From positions 310,001 through 374,000 of the forward strand of contig NZ_JACIDH010000001.1 in the NCBI RefSeq assembly GCF_014196255.1: a stretch of DNA of 64,000 nucleotides, read 5' to 3'. Position numbers and translations under genes: made by a program. Under the pieces are notes generated by a model. The model saw only the letters and a program-made list of their open reading frames with translations. It made no database searches and was not told where the DNA came from. This stretch comes from Sphingomonas pseudosanguinis. GTDB lineage: Bacteria > Pseudomonadota > Alphaproteobacteria > Sphingomonadales > Sphingomonadaceae. Below, in pieces: positions 1 to 7,904 of this stretch (positions are counted from its first letter, which is position 1; each line of letters begins with the position of its first letter).

Positions 1-63
1 GCCGCCATTCGACCTGATCCCCACCCCCGTATGCCGAGGAGCGCTCGGCCCGAAGGATCAACC

Positions 64-309
64 ATGACCGCCCTGATTTTCATCGTCGCCATCATCTTCG
101 AGACCATCGGCATACTGGCGTGCATGTTCGGGACGCTGTCCGCCTGGCTGCTGGCGACGAACGACATGGCCACCATCAACGTGTGGTCCCCTTCGTCGGT
201 CGAATTCAGCAAGCGCGAATTGACCTATTGCGCGGCCGGTACTGCGGCGGTCGGGTTTGTCGTGTTCCTGATCGCCCTGTCGGTCATCACCCGGATCATC
301 GCCGCGTGA
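64..309 (+). CDS. small two-TM phage membrane protein
   Basis: An 81-aa protein with two hydrophobic segments (about residues 2-31 and 55-78) and a polar middle. The ATG at 64 is chosen over one at 31 because an AAGGA-type ribosome site lies just upstream of it. It overlaps the next gene (gpL) by four bases (GTGA), so it belongs to the late operon. No family is recognised; its place beside head-completion genes does not match a P2 gene. It could be a moron or superinfection-exclusion membrane protein, which is speculation. Confidence 0.6.
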   Translation: MTALIFIVAIIFETIGILACMFGTLSAWLLATNDMATINVWSPSSVEFSKRELTYCAAGTAAVGFVVFLIALSVITRIIAA

Positions 310-788
310 ACGTCTTCATGCCCGACCCCGTCGTGCCCGAAGCGCAATCGCCCGATCGCCCGATCGACACCGGCGCGTGGTTTCCGGCGATCGACCCGAC
401 GCTGTTCCGCGCCGAGCACCGGGTCAGCGACAGCGTGACCAGCGAGCGGGTTCGCCAAGCGTTGATCGCGGCGGCCATCGGCGTCTTCCGCGACCTCGCC
501 GACTGGTCGCGCGCGCGCCGCGCCGATGGGGCGGCCAGCCTTGCCCAGGTCGCAACCGACCTGCCCGAGATCGACGGCGAAAGCGCACTGATCCTGCTCT
601 ATCGGCGCGCCGTCTCGACCGCCGCCAAGGCCGAACTGATCGAGCGCTACCGCGACATGGACATCACCGGCGCAGGCCAGCGCGGGGCCGAGCTGCTCGA
701 CCCGACCATCGGCGAGCTGCGCCGCGATTCCACCTTCGCGATCCGCGACATCAAGAATGTCGGTCGCTGCGCGGTCGAGCTGATCTGA
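306..788 (+). CDS. L: head completion/stabilisation protein gpL
   Basis: A 160-aa protein resembling the P2 gpL family, which finishes the filled head so that a tail can attach. The central helical part (from about residue 45, with an ADW motif) and the C-terminal NVGRCAVELI-type end look like this family. The GTG at 306 overlaps the previous stop; an ATG at 318 is the alternative start. Its position directly before tail gene X is as in P2. The other head genes would lie to the left of the window. Confidence 0.8.
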   Translation: MNVFMPDPVVPEAQSPDRPIDTGAWFPAIDPTLFRAEHRVSDSVTSERVRQALIAAAIGVFRDLADWSRARRADGAASLAQVATDLPEIDGESALILLYRRAVSTAAKAELIERYRDMDITGAGQRGAELLDPTIGELRRDSTFAIRDIKNVGRCAVELI

Positions 789-1000
789 TGGACTCCGTGC
801 GCGCGATCGAGGGCGATACGCTCGATGCGCTGATCTGGCGCGCGCGGGGGCTCGGTCCCGTCGATCTGCCCGCCGTGCTGGCCGCGAACCCCGGCCTCGC
901 TGCGCTCGGTCCCGTCCTGCCGAAGGGGACCCCCGTCCGCCTGCCCGACACCCCGACGCCCGCCGCCAAGGTGCGCGACACCCTCAATCTGTGGGACTGA
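788..1000 (+). CDS. X: tail protein X
   Basis: A 70-aa protein of the P2 tail protein X family, a small LysM-like domain needed for tail assembly. Typical features are an EGDTLD start to the fold and a closing LPDTP segment. ATG overlaps the TGA of gpL by one base, so the genes are probably translationally coupled. L-X then lysis genes is the P2 order. Confidence 0.85.
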   Translation: MDSVRAIEGDTLDALIWRARGLGPVDLPAVLAANPGLAALGPVLPKGTPVRLPDTPTPAAKVRDTLNLWD

Positions 1001-1344
1001 TGATGAACAAACTCGTCCACGAAGTCGTGGAAGCCGCCCTGGCTTTCCTCGCCGCCTTGGTCCCAGGCACCGCAGGTGCTGCGGTCAGCCTGGTCTACGA
1101 ACAGAACCTGACTTGGACGCAGCGTGTCACCCAGATGATGGTCGGTATCACGGTCAGCTATTTCGCGCGCAACCTCGCCGCCTCGCTGACCGGTTGGGAT
1201 GGTTATGTCCTGCAGGCGGTTGGCTTCGTGGTCGGGATGACCGCGTTCAAGGCGACCCCGGCCATGATCGCCGGCATCGTCGAGCGCGCGCCGATGCTCC
1301 TCAACCTGATCGATGTCATCACCGGTCGAAAGGGCGCGAAATGA
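1000..1344 (+). CDS. holin-like membrane protein
   Basis: A 114-aa protein with about three hydrophobic stretches (roughly residues 8-30, 45-60 and 70-90) and a basic C-terminal tail ending TGRKGAK. It lies directly before the endolysin with a 4-bp overlap (ATGA), the classic place for a holin. Sequence alone does not identify the holin class, so the role is inferred from position and topology. Two start codons in tandem (1000 and 1003) are present; a dual-start holin/antiholin arrangement is possible but cannot be shown. Confidence 0.65.
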   Translation: MMNKLVHEVVEAALAFLAALVPGTAGAAVSLVYEQNLTWTQRVTQMMVGITVSYFARNLAASLTGWDGYVLQAVGFVVGMTAFKATPAMIAGIVERAPMLLNLIDVITGRKGAK

Positions 1345-1859
1345 CCTATGACCGTGCCCGCCTGGCGCGTGAGATCGCGCGCGACGAAGGCGACAAGCTG
1401 GCCGTCTATCGCTGCTCCAAAGGCTATCTGACGATCGGCAAGGGCCGCAACCTCGATCAGGTCGGCATCACCGCCCAGGAGACCGCCACCCTGGGGATCA
1501 CCGTCGCGAGCTGCATCGCGCGCGGGATCACGCAAGGACAGTCGGACGCGCTGTTCGCGAACGATATCGCCCGCTCCGAAGCCGATCTGGATCGGCACCT
1601 CTCATGGTGGCGCAAGCTCGATCCCGTGCGCCAGCGCGTGATGCTGAACATGTGCTTCAATATGGGGATCGGCTGGCCACCGTCAAAGACGCGTAAGGGC
1701 AAGGGCCTGCGCGCCTTCACCGGCACGCTGCCGAAGATCGAACGCGGCGACTGGGCCGGCGCGGTCGCCGGTATGCGCGCCTCGCTCTGGCATCGTCAGG
1801 TCGGCGACCGCGCCGTGCGGCTGGAGGCGATGATGCTGACCGGAAAGGAACCCCGATGA
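1341..1859 (+). CDS. T4-type endolysin (GH24 lysozyme)
   Basis: A 172-aa muramidase that cleaves the glycan backbone of peptidoglycan at lysis. The catalytic pattern E-8aa-C-5aa-T is visible as E16, C25 and T31 in the N-terminal DEG...KGYLTIGKG segment. Cys in place of the Asp of T4 lysozyme is a known variant in the family (for example P1 Lyz). There is no N-terminal hydrophobic signal-arrest segment, so release should depend on the upstream holin. An insertion, PPSKTRKGKG, follows the conserved FNMGIGW motif. It overlaps neighbours by 4 bp on both sides. Confidence 0.92.
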   Translation: MTYDRARLAREIARDEGDKLAVYRCSKGYLTIGKGRNLDQVGITAQETATLGITVASCIARGITQGQSDALFANDIARSEADLDRHLSWWRKLDPVRQRVMLNMCFNMGIGWPPSKTRKGKGLRAFTGTLPKIERGDWAGAVAGMRASLWHRQVGDRAVRLEAMMLTGKEPR

Positions 1860-2326
1860 TCTGGCTTCGCACGCTCCTCGGCCGGCTGAAGGGTGAACTG
1901 CGCTTCATCCTGCTGCTCGCCGTCGTGATCGCCGGTGCCTGGCTCTACGTGCAGGCGCGTCACGCCGAACGCGACCGTGACGACGTGCTGCGCCGCGCCG
2001 AGCTGGTTTGCGCGGCGGTGGGGATCAAGTGGACCGCCAAGCATATGCGCGGGCCTGGCGAGGCCTGTGCAGACCGTGCCCGCCAGCTCCGCGCTGATCG
2101 CGAGGCGATCGACCAGCAATCGGTTCGCCTGCTGACCGACGTGATGCGCCGCGCCAATGCCCAGGCCAGCGCCGATGCGCAGGCCGCCCGTGCCGCGCTG
2201 GCGCAGGCCCGCGCCGCTGAAACCCGAATGGAGGCCGCCAATGGCAAAGTTGAACATGACACTGTGGGCGCTGACTGGTTCGCTGCTCTCAGCGACCTTG
2301 CCGGGCTGCGCCGGCCGGCACGTTGA
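1856..2326 (+). CDS. i-spanin (Rz-like)
   Basis: A 156-aa protein with an N-terminal membrane anchor (about residues 15-32, FILLLAVVIAGAWLYV) followed by a long charged, Ala/Arg-rich helix likely to form a coiled coil (about 35-140). This is the layout of inner-membrane spanin subunits that help fuse inner and outer membranes at the end of lysis. It follows the endolysin with a 4-bp overlap, and an outer-membrane partner starts inside its 3' end in another frame. The identification is by topology and context. Confidence 0.75.
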   Translation: MIWLRTLLGRLKGELRFILLLAVVIAGAWLYVQARHAERDRDDVLRRAELVCAAVGIKWTAKHMRGPGEACADRARQLRADREAIDQQSVRLLTDVMRRANAQASADAQAARAALAQARAAETRMEAANGKVEHDTVGADWFAALSDLAGLRRPAR

Positions 2327-2564
2327 CACGGTCCCGCCGCCCCCTGTCGCGGTCGCGGTCGAGCCAGCCCGTCCGCCGGCCGAGCTGCTCGCCTGCGCCG
2401 AACGTCCCGCCGCCTTGGCGCAAGATCCCGCGCTGATGGCGACCATCCCCGCCAAATGGCGCGCAGGCCTGATCGGCCTGGCGCGGGCGGCCGGCGTCAA
2501 CGCCGATCGCCTCGACCGTCTGACCAACTGGATGTCGCCGGGTGCCTGCCCGGCCAAGGAGTGA
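2241..2564 (+). CDS. o-spanin lipoprotein (Rz1-like)
   Basis: A 107-aa lipoprotein whose start lies inside the i-spanin gene (86-bp overlap, different frame). The signal sequence ends in a lipobox-like LPGC, followed by a proline-rich stretch (TVPPPPVAV), both hallmarks of Rz1 proteins. It is longer than the roughly 60-aa Rz1 of lambda, with an extra C-terminal domain of about 60 residues. It should act at the outer membrane with the i-spanin in the last lysis step. The ATG at 2241 is chosen because it gives the signal peptide; an upstream start would add an Arg/Pro-rich tail read from the spanin's shadow. Confidence 0.75.
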   Translation: MAKLNMTLWALTGSLLSATLPGCAGRHVDTVPPPPVAVAVEPARPPAELLACAERPAALAQDPALMATIPAKWRAGLIGLARAAGVNADRLDRLTNWMSPGACPAKE

Positions 2565-2566
2565 CC

Positions 2567-2902
2567 ATGGCCCGCTCGACTTTGGAACAGCGCCGCGCGG
2601 TCTTCGCCGCCACGGCCGATCGCCGGCAGGAACGGGTCGCGCTGGCCGCCGCCAACGCGGCCAGCGCGCCGGTCGCGCTCTATGGCGGCAATTATGTGCT
2701 GGCGCAGGCGTGCTCGACCTATGGACAGATTGCGCTGCGATACCGCGACCCCGCCGGAAACATGGTGCAGCTCCTGACCAAGGGCGGCGTCGATGTGGGC
2801 GGTGGCACCTCCCTGCAATTCGCGGCCGGAACGGTGGTCGATGTCGTGCTGACGGGCACCGCCGGCGCGAACGTCACTCTGTCGAGGGTCCCCAATGCGT
2901 AA
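2567..2902 (+). CDS. phage protein of unknown function
   Basis: A 111-aa protein. The first 40 residues are helical and charged (QRRAVFAATADRRQERVALAAA), the rest is small-residue and beta-rich (LYGGNYVLAQACSTYG...GGVDVGGGTSLQFAAGTVVDVVL). It starts 2 bp after the o-spanin and overlaps the next gene by 8 bp. The beta-rich C-terminal part would suit a virion decoration or fibre-associated protein, but no family is recognised. Confidence 0.6.
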   Translation: MARSTLEQRRAVFAATADRRQERVALAAANAASAPVALYGGNYVLAQACSTYGQIALRYRDPAGNMVQLLTKGGVDVGGGTSLQFAAGTVVDVVLTGTAGANVTLSRVPNA

Positions 2903-4289
2903 CATCCTGATTGCGCTCGCCGCGCTTCTCCTGGCCGTGCCGGCCGCTGCCCAGATCATCGTTCCACCGCCGGCCCCCGGTGCCGCGCTGCCCAGCCCCG
3001 AATGGCCGAACCAGCCGGCGGACGGCGACAAGGGGCCGGCGGTGGGCGGGCGCGCCTATCAGCGTTACCGCGTCGCCGCGCCCATCGCCGTCCTCGCCTC
3101 CTTTGATCAGGTCGCACGGCTCAACGGCGCGCCCGGCGAGGCGAGCGATGTCGCGACCGATCCGCTCTATGGCGATACCCGCCTGACCATCACGCTCGCA
3201 TCGTTCAACGCGCGCCAGTTCCGCCCGATCGCGACGCTGGCCAGCCCCGCCATCGCGACGGGGCAGCTCATCCGCATCTGGACGAAGCCGATCGCCAATG
3301 TCGAACCGCGCCTCGATAGCTATAAAATCCGCCTCTATTCGGAGGGCAACCCGTCCTCGCCGGGTGCCAACTATCACGAGTACAACGCGGCCGGCCTGAT
3401 CCGCGAGGGCCAGAAGAACGCCGAGCAGCGCTGGGGGTCCTTCACTATCCCCGTCAGCGCGTTCACGGCGGTCGGCAGCGGCGCGAACCTCTCGGCCGTC
3501 ACCTGGGCGATGGTGACGATGCAGGCCAACAGCTCGGCCGGAATGTCAATCGCGGTCGGCAATGTAGAGCTGGTCGCCAATGCACTGACCAAGGCCAAGT
3601 TCGTCATCGGGTTCGACGACCAGTATCCGGCGACCATCAACTACGCCGCCCGCGCCATGGCGCGTTATGGTTTTCGCGGCGTCCTGTATTTGTCGCCGGC
3701 TGTCGACACCGGCCGCACCGGCAAGCTGCCCATCGCCCAGGTCAAGACGCTGCACGACTATCTCGGCTGGCAGATCGCCAGTCAGGCCTATTCGACCGAG
3801 AATAATGTCGGTCCGGGCGGCATCGAGTCGATGACCGCCGATCAGCGCACGGCCGAGACCGCCAAGCTGCGCAATTGGCAAAATGGGATGGGCTTGAGCG
3901 GTGGTGGCCACGGCTCCTATTTCGGCAATGTCGGTCCCACCAACATGCTCACCTATCCGATGTTTCGGAATTACCGGTCGGTCCGCGCCTATTATTTCGG
4001 CGAGTTCGGCACGGTAGAAACCTATCCCTGGGGCGATCCGATGCGCATCCGGGCGATGGGGGCGGGGGAGTTTCAGTGGGGCAACAGCACGGTGCTGTTC
4101 TCGACCTATTGGAAAAACCATGTCGACCGCGCGATGTCGCAAAAGGGCGTCGGCTTCATCGTCTTTCACGACGGGCTGAGCGGCTCCATGTCGAACTGGC
4201 GGCCGGCCTTCGACCAGCTCCTCGCCTATCTCGACGCAAACCGCGCGACGATCGATGTCGTGACCGTCGACGATTTGGAGGTTCCATGA
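2895..4289 (+). CDS. secreted polysaccharide-deacetylase-like (NodB fold) protein
   Basis: A 464-aa protein with a clear signal peptide (residues 1-20, ending AAAQ) and a Pro-rich spacer. The N-terminal half is beta-rich (about 55-230). The C-terminal half (about 235-464) begins with a FVIGFDDQY motif followed by a helix and GVLYLSPA, which matches the first motif of NodB/polysaccharide deacetylases with its catalytic/metal Asp pair. A later SGGGHGSY segment may supply a metal His. It would remove acetyl or other groups from a polysaccharide outside the cytoplasm. It sits between the lysis cassette and tail completion genes, an unusual place. It could act on host capsule or wall as a lysogenic-conversion enzyme, or be a virion enzyme; the signal peptide favours the former. 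Confidence 0.7.
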   Translation: MRNILIALAALLLAVPAAAQIIVPPPAPGAALPSPEWPNQPADGDKGPAVGGRAYQRYRVAAPIAVLASFDQVARLNGAPGEASDVATDPLYGDTRLTITLASFNARQFRPIATLASPAIATGQLIRIWTKPIANVEPRLDSYKIRLYSEGNPSSPGANYHEYNAAGLIREGQKNAEQRWGSFTIPVSAFTAVGSGANLSAVTWAMVTMQANSSAGMSIAVGNVELVANALTKAKFVIGFDDQYPATINYAARAMARYGFRGVLYLSPAVDTGRTGKLPIAQVKTLHDYLGWQIASQAYSTENNVGPGGIESMTADQRTAETAKLRNWQNGMGLSGGGHGSYFGNVGPTNMLTYPMFRNYRSVRAYYFGEFGTVETYPWGDPMRIRAMGAGEFQWGNSTVLFSTYWKNHVDRAMSQKGVGFIVFHDGLSGSMSNWRPAFDQLLAYLDANRATIDVVTVDDLEVP

Positions 4290-4783
4290 CCAAGCTCGAC
4301 GGGCTGCGCGCCCTCCTGATCCGCTCCATCCCCCAGCTCAAGGCCGATCCCTCCAAGCTCGCCGCCTTCGCCGATCGCGGGCGCATCGCCGCCCGCGCCG
4401 GCTCTCCATCCTTCGAATATCGCTACACCGCCAGCCTGGTGGTCGAGGATTTCGCCGGCGACATCGATCTGGTCATCGTGCCCATCATCGGCTGGATCGC
4501 CGTCAACCAGCCCGAGCTGATGCAGAAGCAGGATAGCGAGCCGTTCGCGTTCGAAGCCGAGCTGCTCGCCAAGGACCTGATCGACCTGTCGATCACGATC
4601 GAATTGACCGAGCGGGTGAAGGTGGAGCGCGGCGTGGTCGCCGGCAAGCCTGGCACGATCACGACCCATCTCGACGACATCATCCCGCCCGACACCTTTC
4701 CCGGGGCCGAGGGCGCGCGCTTCTGGGCCGGGATCGCCGATGATCTGGTCGCGGAAGCCAGTGCGGTGGTGGTGCCCGCCTGA
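4286..4783 (+). CDS. R: tail completion protein gpR
   Basis: A 165-aa protein of the P2 gpR family, which caps the contractile tail and is needed for joining to heads. The central FEYRYTASLVVEDFAGD segment and the acidic LIVPIIGWIAVNQPEL helix look like this family. It overlaps the deacetylase-like gene by 4 bp and gpS by 1 bp. The R-S pair after lysis genes is the P2 order. Confidence 0.85.
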   Translation: MTKLDGLRALLIRSIPQLKADPSKLAAFADRGRIAARAGSPSFEYRYTASLVVEDFAGDIDLVIVPIIGWIAVNQPELMQKQDSEPFAFEAELLAKDLIDLSITIELTERVKVERGVVAGKPGTITTHLDDIIPPDTFPGAEGARFWAGIADDLVAEASAVVVPA

Positions 4784-5259
4784 TGGACGATTTCGCGCCG
4801 ATCGAACAGCTCGCCGGCAACCTCCTGCAAAGCCTGTCCGCGCAGGAGCGCCGGTCGTTGCTGCGCAAGATGGCGCGCACCATCCGCGCTTCGCAGTCAC
4901 AGCGCATCGGTCGCCAGCAAAACCCGGATGGATCGGCCTTCGCCGCCCGCCGCGCCCAGGAGGGGGGAGGGCGGTTGCGCCGGCGCGGCCAGATCAAGCG
5001 TGCCGCGATGTTCCGCAAGCTCCGCTCGACCAAGTTTCTAAAGAGTGGATCGACCGACACCGAGGCATGGATAGGCTTCACCGGCCGCGCCGCTGCCATC
5101 GCCCGCGTCCATCAGGAGGGGCTGACCGACGCGGTGACCAAGGGCGGTCGCAAGGTCCGCTATGCCCGCCGCGAGTTGCTCGGCTTGACCGAGCCGGAAC
5201 GCGACCTGGCGCTCGACATGCTGCTCGATCACGTCGCCGCCCGCGCTCTTGTAGAATAG
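4783..5259 (+). CDS. S: tail completion/virion morphogenesis protein gpS
   Basis: A 158-aa protein of the P2 gpS family, partner of gpR in finishing the tail. It is strongly basic in the middle (about residues 55-90: RRAQEGGGRLRRRGQIKR). A conserved IARVHQEGL segment lies near residue 107, and the C-terminal half reads YARRELLGLTEPERD. Its stop codon TAG lies in the loop of a large hairpin (5240-5278), so the end of the coding region and the RNA structure overlap. Confidence 0.85.
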   Translation: MDDFAPIEQLAGNLLQSLSAQERRSLLRKMARTIRASQSQRIGRQQNPDGSAFAARRAQEGGGRLRRRGQIKRAAMFRKLRSTKFLKSGSTDTEAWIGFTGRAAAIARVHQEGLTDAVTKGGRKVRYARRELLGLTEPERDLALDMLLDHVAARALVE

Positions 5260-5278
5260 CTTTCTACAAGAGCGCGGG
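5240..5278. repeat. 17-bp-stem hairpin, copy 1
   Basis: A perfect inverted repeat: left arm 5240-5256, loop TAGCT (5257-5261), right arm 5262-5278. The core GCTCTTGTAGAA and loop are identical to the hairpin at 10023-10063; the outer base pairs differ between the copies but stay paired. No T-run follows, so it is not a standard intrinsic terminator. It covers the gpS stop codon and precedes gpJ by about 40 bp. Confidence 0.9.
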
Positions 5279-5317
5279 GTGGTCAGGCGTCCACGCCGCA
5301 ACTGACATGGCCAGCGT

Positions 5318-6211
5318 ATGGCCGCCACCTCCACCACCATCGACCTGTCGCGCCTGACGCCGCCCGAATTGGTCGAACAGCTCGACTTCGACGCGATCGT
5401 CGCCGCCATGGTGGCGGACGTGCAGGCGCTGCTGCCCAGCTTCGACGCGACGGTCGACAGCGATCCGGCCGTCAAGGTGCTACAGGTCGGGGCCTATCGC
5501 GAGCTGCTCCTGCGCCGCCAGTTTCAGGACGCCGCCCTGCAATTGTTCGTCGCCTATGCCGGCGGCAGCAACCTCGATCATCTCGGCGCGCTGGTCGGTG
5601 TCGCGCGGCGCACTATCACCCCCGCCGATCTGTCGACCGGCGCGCCGGCGGTGATGGAAGGCGATGACGAATATCGGCAGCGGATCGTCCTGGCACCGGA
5701 GGCCTTTTCAACCGCAGGGCCGGAACTGGCCTATGTCGCGCTCGCCAAGGGTGCGGCCGGCGACGTGCTGGACGCCAGCGCGATTTCCCCCGCGCCCGGT
5801 GAAGTCCTGGTGTCGGTCCTGTCGCGAACCGGCGACGGCACCGCCCCGGGCGATCTGGTCGCGGCCGTGCGCGAAGCGACCAGCCCCAGCGCCAAGCGAC
5901 CGCTCGGCGATGCGGTCAGCGTCCGGTCGGCGCAAATCCGCAACTTCAGGATCAAAGCGCAACTCTTCACCTTCGCGGGGCCTGACCTGTCGGTGGTGCT
6001 GGCGACCGCCCGTGCCAATCTCGACGCCTATCTGACCGAGAATCGCAAGCTTGGTCGCACGCTGACCCGGTCGGGGATCAGCGCCGCGCTCACCGTCGCC
6101 GGCGTCCACCGCGTCGTCCTTATCGATCCGGTCGACGATGTGGTGTGCGACCGGACTCAGGCCGGTTGGTGCACCGACATCGTCATCGAGCATGGGGGCT
6201 ATGCATCGTGA
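5318..6211 (+). CDS. J: baseplate assembly protein gpJ
   Basis: A 297-aa protein of the P2 gpJ / Mu gp47 baseplate J family, which forms the baseplate wedge periphery. Seen: the N-terminal LTPPELVEQLDFDAIVA, the AYRELLLRRQFQDAALQLFVAYA helix and the GGSNLDHLGALVGV motif (about residues 83-96), then the beta-rich J domain and C-terminal VAGVHRVVLIDP. It is the first gene after the hairpin and is coupled to gpI by a GTGA overlap. Confidence 0.93.
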   Translation: MAATSTTIDLSRLTPPELVEQLDFDAIVAAMVADVQALLPSFDATVDSDPAVKVLQVGAYRELLLRRQFQDAALQLFVAYAGGSNLDHLGALVGVARRTITPADLSTGAPAVMEGDDEYRQRIVLAPEAFSTAGPELAYVALAKGAAGDVLDASAISPAPGEVLVSVLSRTGDGTAPGDLVAAVREATSPSAKRPLGDAVSVRSAQIRNFRIKAQLFTFAGPDLSVVLATARANLDAYLTENRKLGRTLTRSGISAALTVAGVHRVVLIDPVDDVVCDRTQAGWCTDIVIEHGGYAS

Positions 6212-6852
6212 CGCTGCTCCCACCCAACGCCACCGCGCTCGAACGCGCACTGGAGGCCGGCGTGTCGCGTATCAGCGATGTCGCCACACCGATCGACACC
6301 CTGGTCGATCCGGCGCGTATCGACGCCAAATGGCTCCCCTGGCTGGCCTGGGGCCTGTCCGTCGACGCCTGGGATAGCGCCTGGTCCGAGGCGGTAAAGC
6401 GCCGGGCGGTCGCCGAGTCGATCGCGCTCCACCGCATCAAAGGGACCCGTGCCTCGGTCGATATGGTGCTGTCGCGCATCGACGACTTGTCGAAGGTGGT
6501 CGAGTGGCACGAGGAGCCCGACCGCCTGGCCCCCCACAATTTCGAGATCCACATCCCGCTGGTCACCAGCGCCGGCGCGGCTGGCGGTGACCGGACCAAG
6601 GCCGCGATCGTCGACGAGATCATCGGCGCGGTCGAGCGCGTCAAGCCGCTGCGCGAACATCTCCGGGTCGTCCAGACCATCGAACTGACCGGTGGGGTTG
6701 GGGTTCAGGGCGCGGCTCGGCTTGCGGCCTACACGCGCGACGAAGCGCAACTGGCGACCGACACATCAACGTCATGGGCTCTCCTCCTCCAGACCGAGGA
6801 TGGCGAACCGCTCGAAACCGAAGACACCGGCTATCTGGACACCGCCCCATGA
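6208..6852 (+). CDS. I: tail protein gpI
   Basis: A 214-aa protein of the P2 gpI family (baseplate wedge, contacts gpJ and fibres). The N-terminal half carries the family pattern LPPNATALERALE...DPARIDAKWLPWLAWGLSVDAWD, then RRAVAESIALHRIKGTRASV. The GTG start at 6208 overlaps the gpJ stop. The last 40 residues (TSWALLLQTEDGEPLETEDTGYLD) are a tail extension. Confidence 0.9.
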   Translation: MTLLPPNATALERALEAGVSRISDVATPIDTLVDPARIDAKWLPWLAWGLSVDAWDSAWSEAVKRRAVAESIALHRIKGTRASVDMVLSRIDDLSKVVEWHEEPDRLAPHNFEIHIPLVTSAGAAGGDRTKAAIVDEIIGAVERVKPLREHLRVVQTIELTGGVGVQGAARLAAYTRDEAQLATDTSTSWALLLQTEDGEPLETEDTGYLDTAP

Positions 6853-7901
6853 AGCTCACGCTGACGATTACCACGGCCGGGCTGGAGCGCTTCACCGCTG
6901 CCCAGCTAGCCGATGACCTCGACCTGACGATCGCCAAGGTCGGGCTGACCGATGCGGTCTTCGTCGTCGCGCCCACGCTCGACAAGCTGCCCGGCGAGTT
7001 CCGCCGCCTGTCCGCCATCTCCGGTCAACAGGTCGGTGACAACATCGTCCACATGACGATGCGCGACGATGAAGAGATCGGTTACACGGCGCGCGGCTTT
7101 GGCCTGTTCCTGGCGGACGGTACGCTGTTCGCTGTCTATGGTCAGGCCGATCGCCTGTTCGAGAAGTCACCGCGCGCGGCGTTCCTCTCGGCGATCGACA
7201 TCGCCTTCCCGACCGGCGACGTGCGCGAACTGCGCTTCGGCGACACCAATTTCCTCAACCCGCCCGCGACAACTGAGGTGAAGGGCGTGGTCGAACTGGC
7301 CACCCTGGCTGAGGGGGCGGCGGGTAGCGATCCGGTGCGCGTCACCACCGTCGCTGTCGCGCGCGCAATGATCGTCGCGGCGGTATCGCCCGTCGTCACC
7401 CTGCTCACCGATCTGACCAAGGCCGTCGACGAGTCGATCAAGTGGGTCATCGGCCATAAGGTGCTGGGCAGCGGCCTGGTCACGGGCGGCGGGACGATCG
7501 AGAATAACCCTGTCCTGTCCGTCGCGGCCGCGACCCCCGAACAGGTGCGTGAGGGCGCGGACCACTCGGTGGCGCTGACGCCGTGGTCCCTGCGCAACGC
7601 CTATTCCAGCCAGCTCGGGAACACCGGCTGGCGCATCCACCCGGACGGCTTCGTCGAGATGTGGGGGCAAGGTGACCGCCCCCCCAATGAAGGCGAATTT
7701 ACGCTGAATTTTCCGCGCGCCTTTCCCAACGCCTGCGCCGGCGTGCTCCCCATGACCATCAACACCAACAAGACCGTCGATGGTCAGACCACCGTGCAGG
7801 AAGTCGCGCTCTATCCCGACCGCGCCGTCCTGTTCGCACAGAATCATCAATCCACCTGCGTGGAGGCCGGCGGCTTCCGTTGGCGCGCCTGGGGCTATTG
7901 A
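6849..7901 (+). CDS. tail fibre protein, gpH-like
   Basis: A 350-aa tail fibre. The N-terminal 150 residues resemble the P2 H tail-collar/baseplate-attachment region (LTITTAGLERFTAAQLADDLDLTIAKVGL, then GDTNFLNPPATTEVKGVVELAT). Residues about 150-250 are a helical shaft. The last 90 residues (GWRIHPDGFVEMWGQG...NFPRAF...) look like the gp53-type C-terminal fibre domain used for receptor contact. It starts 4 bp inside the end of gpI and is followed 3 bp later by a second receptor-binding gene. Confidence 0.85.
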   Translation: MKLTLTITTAGLERFTAAQLADDLDLTIAKVGLTDAVFVVAPTLDKLPGEFRRLSAISGQQVGDNIVHMTMRDDEEIGYTARGFGLFLADGTLFAVYGQADRLFEKSPRAAFLSAIDIAFPTGDVRELRFGDTNFLNPPATTEVKGVVELATLAEGAAGSDPVRVTTVAVARAMIVAAVSPVVTLLTDLTKAVDESIKWVIGHKVLGSGLVTGGGTIENNPVLSVAAATPEQVREGADHSVALTPWSLRNAYSSQLGNTGWRIHPDGFVEMWGQGDRPPNEGEFTLNFPRAFPNACAGVLPMTINTNKTVDGQTTVQEVALYPDRAVLFAQNHQSTCVEAGGFRWRAWGY

Positions 7902-7904
7902 GCG

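Noticed and set aside
5240..5278. Hairpin considered as a standard rho-independent terminator
   Set aside because: No T-run follows either copy, and the loop and inner stem are conserved more than termination needs. It is kept as a repeat element of unknown role.
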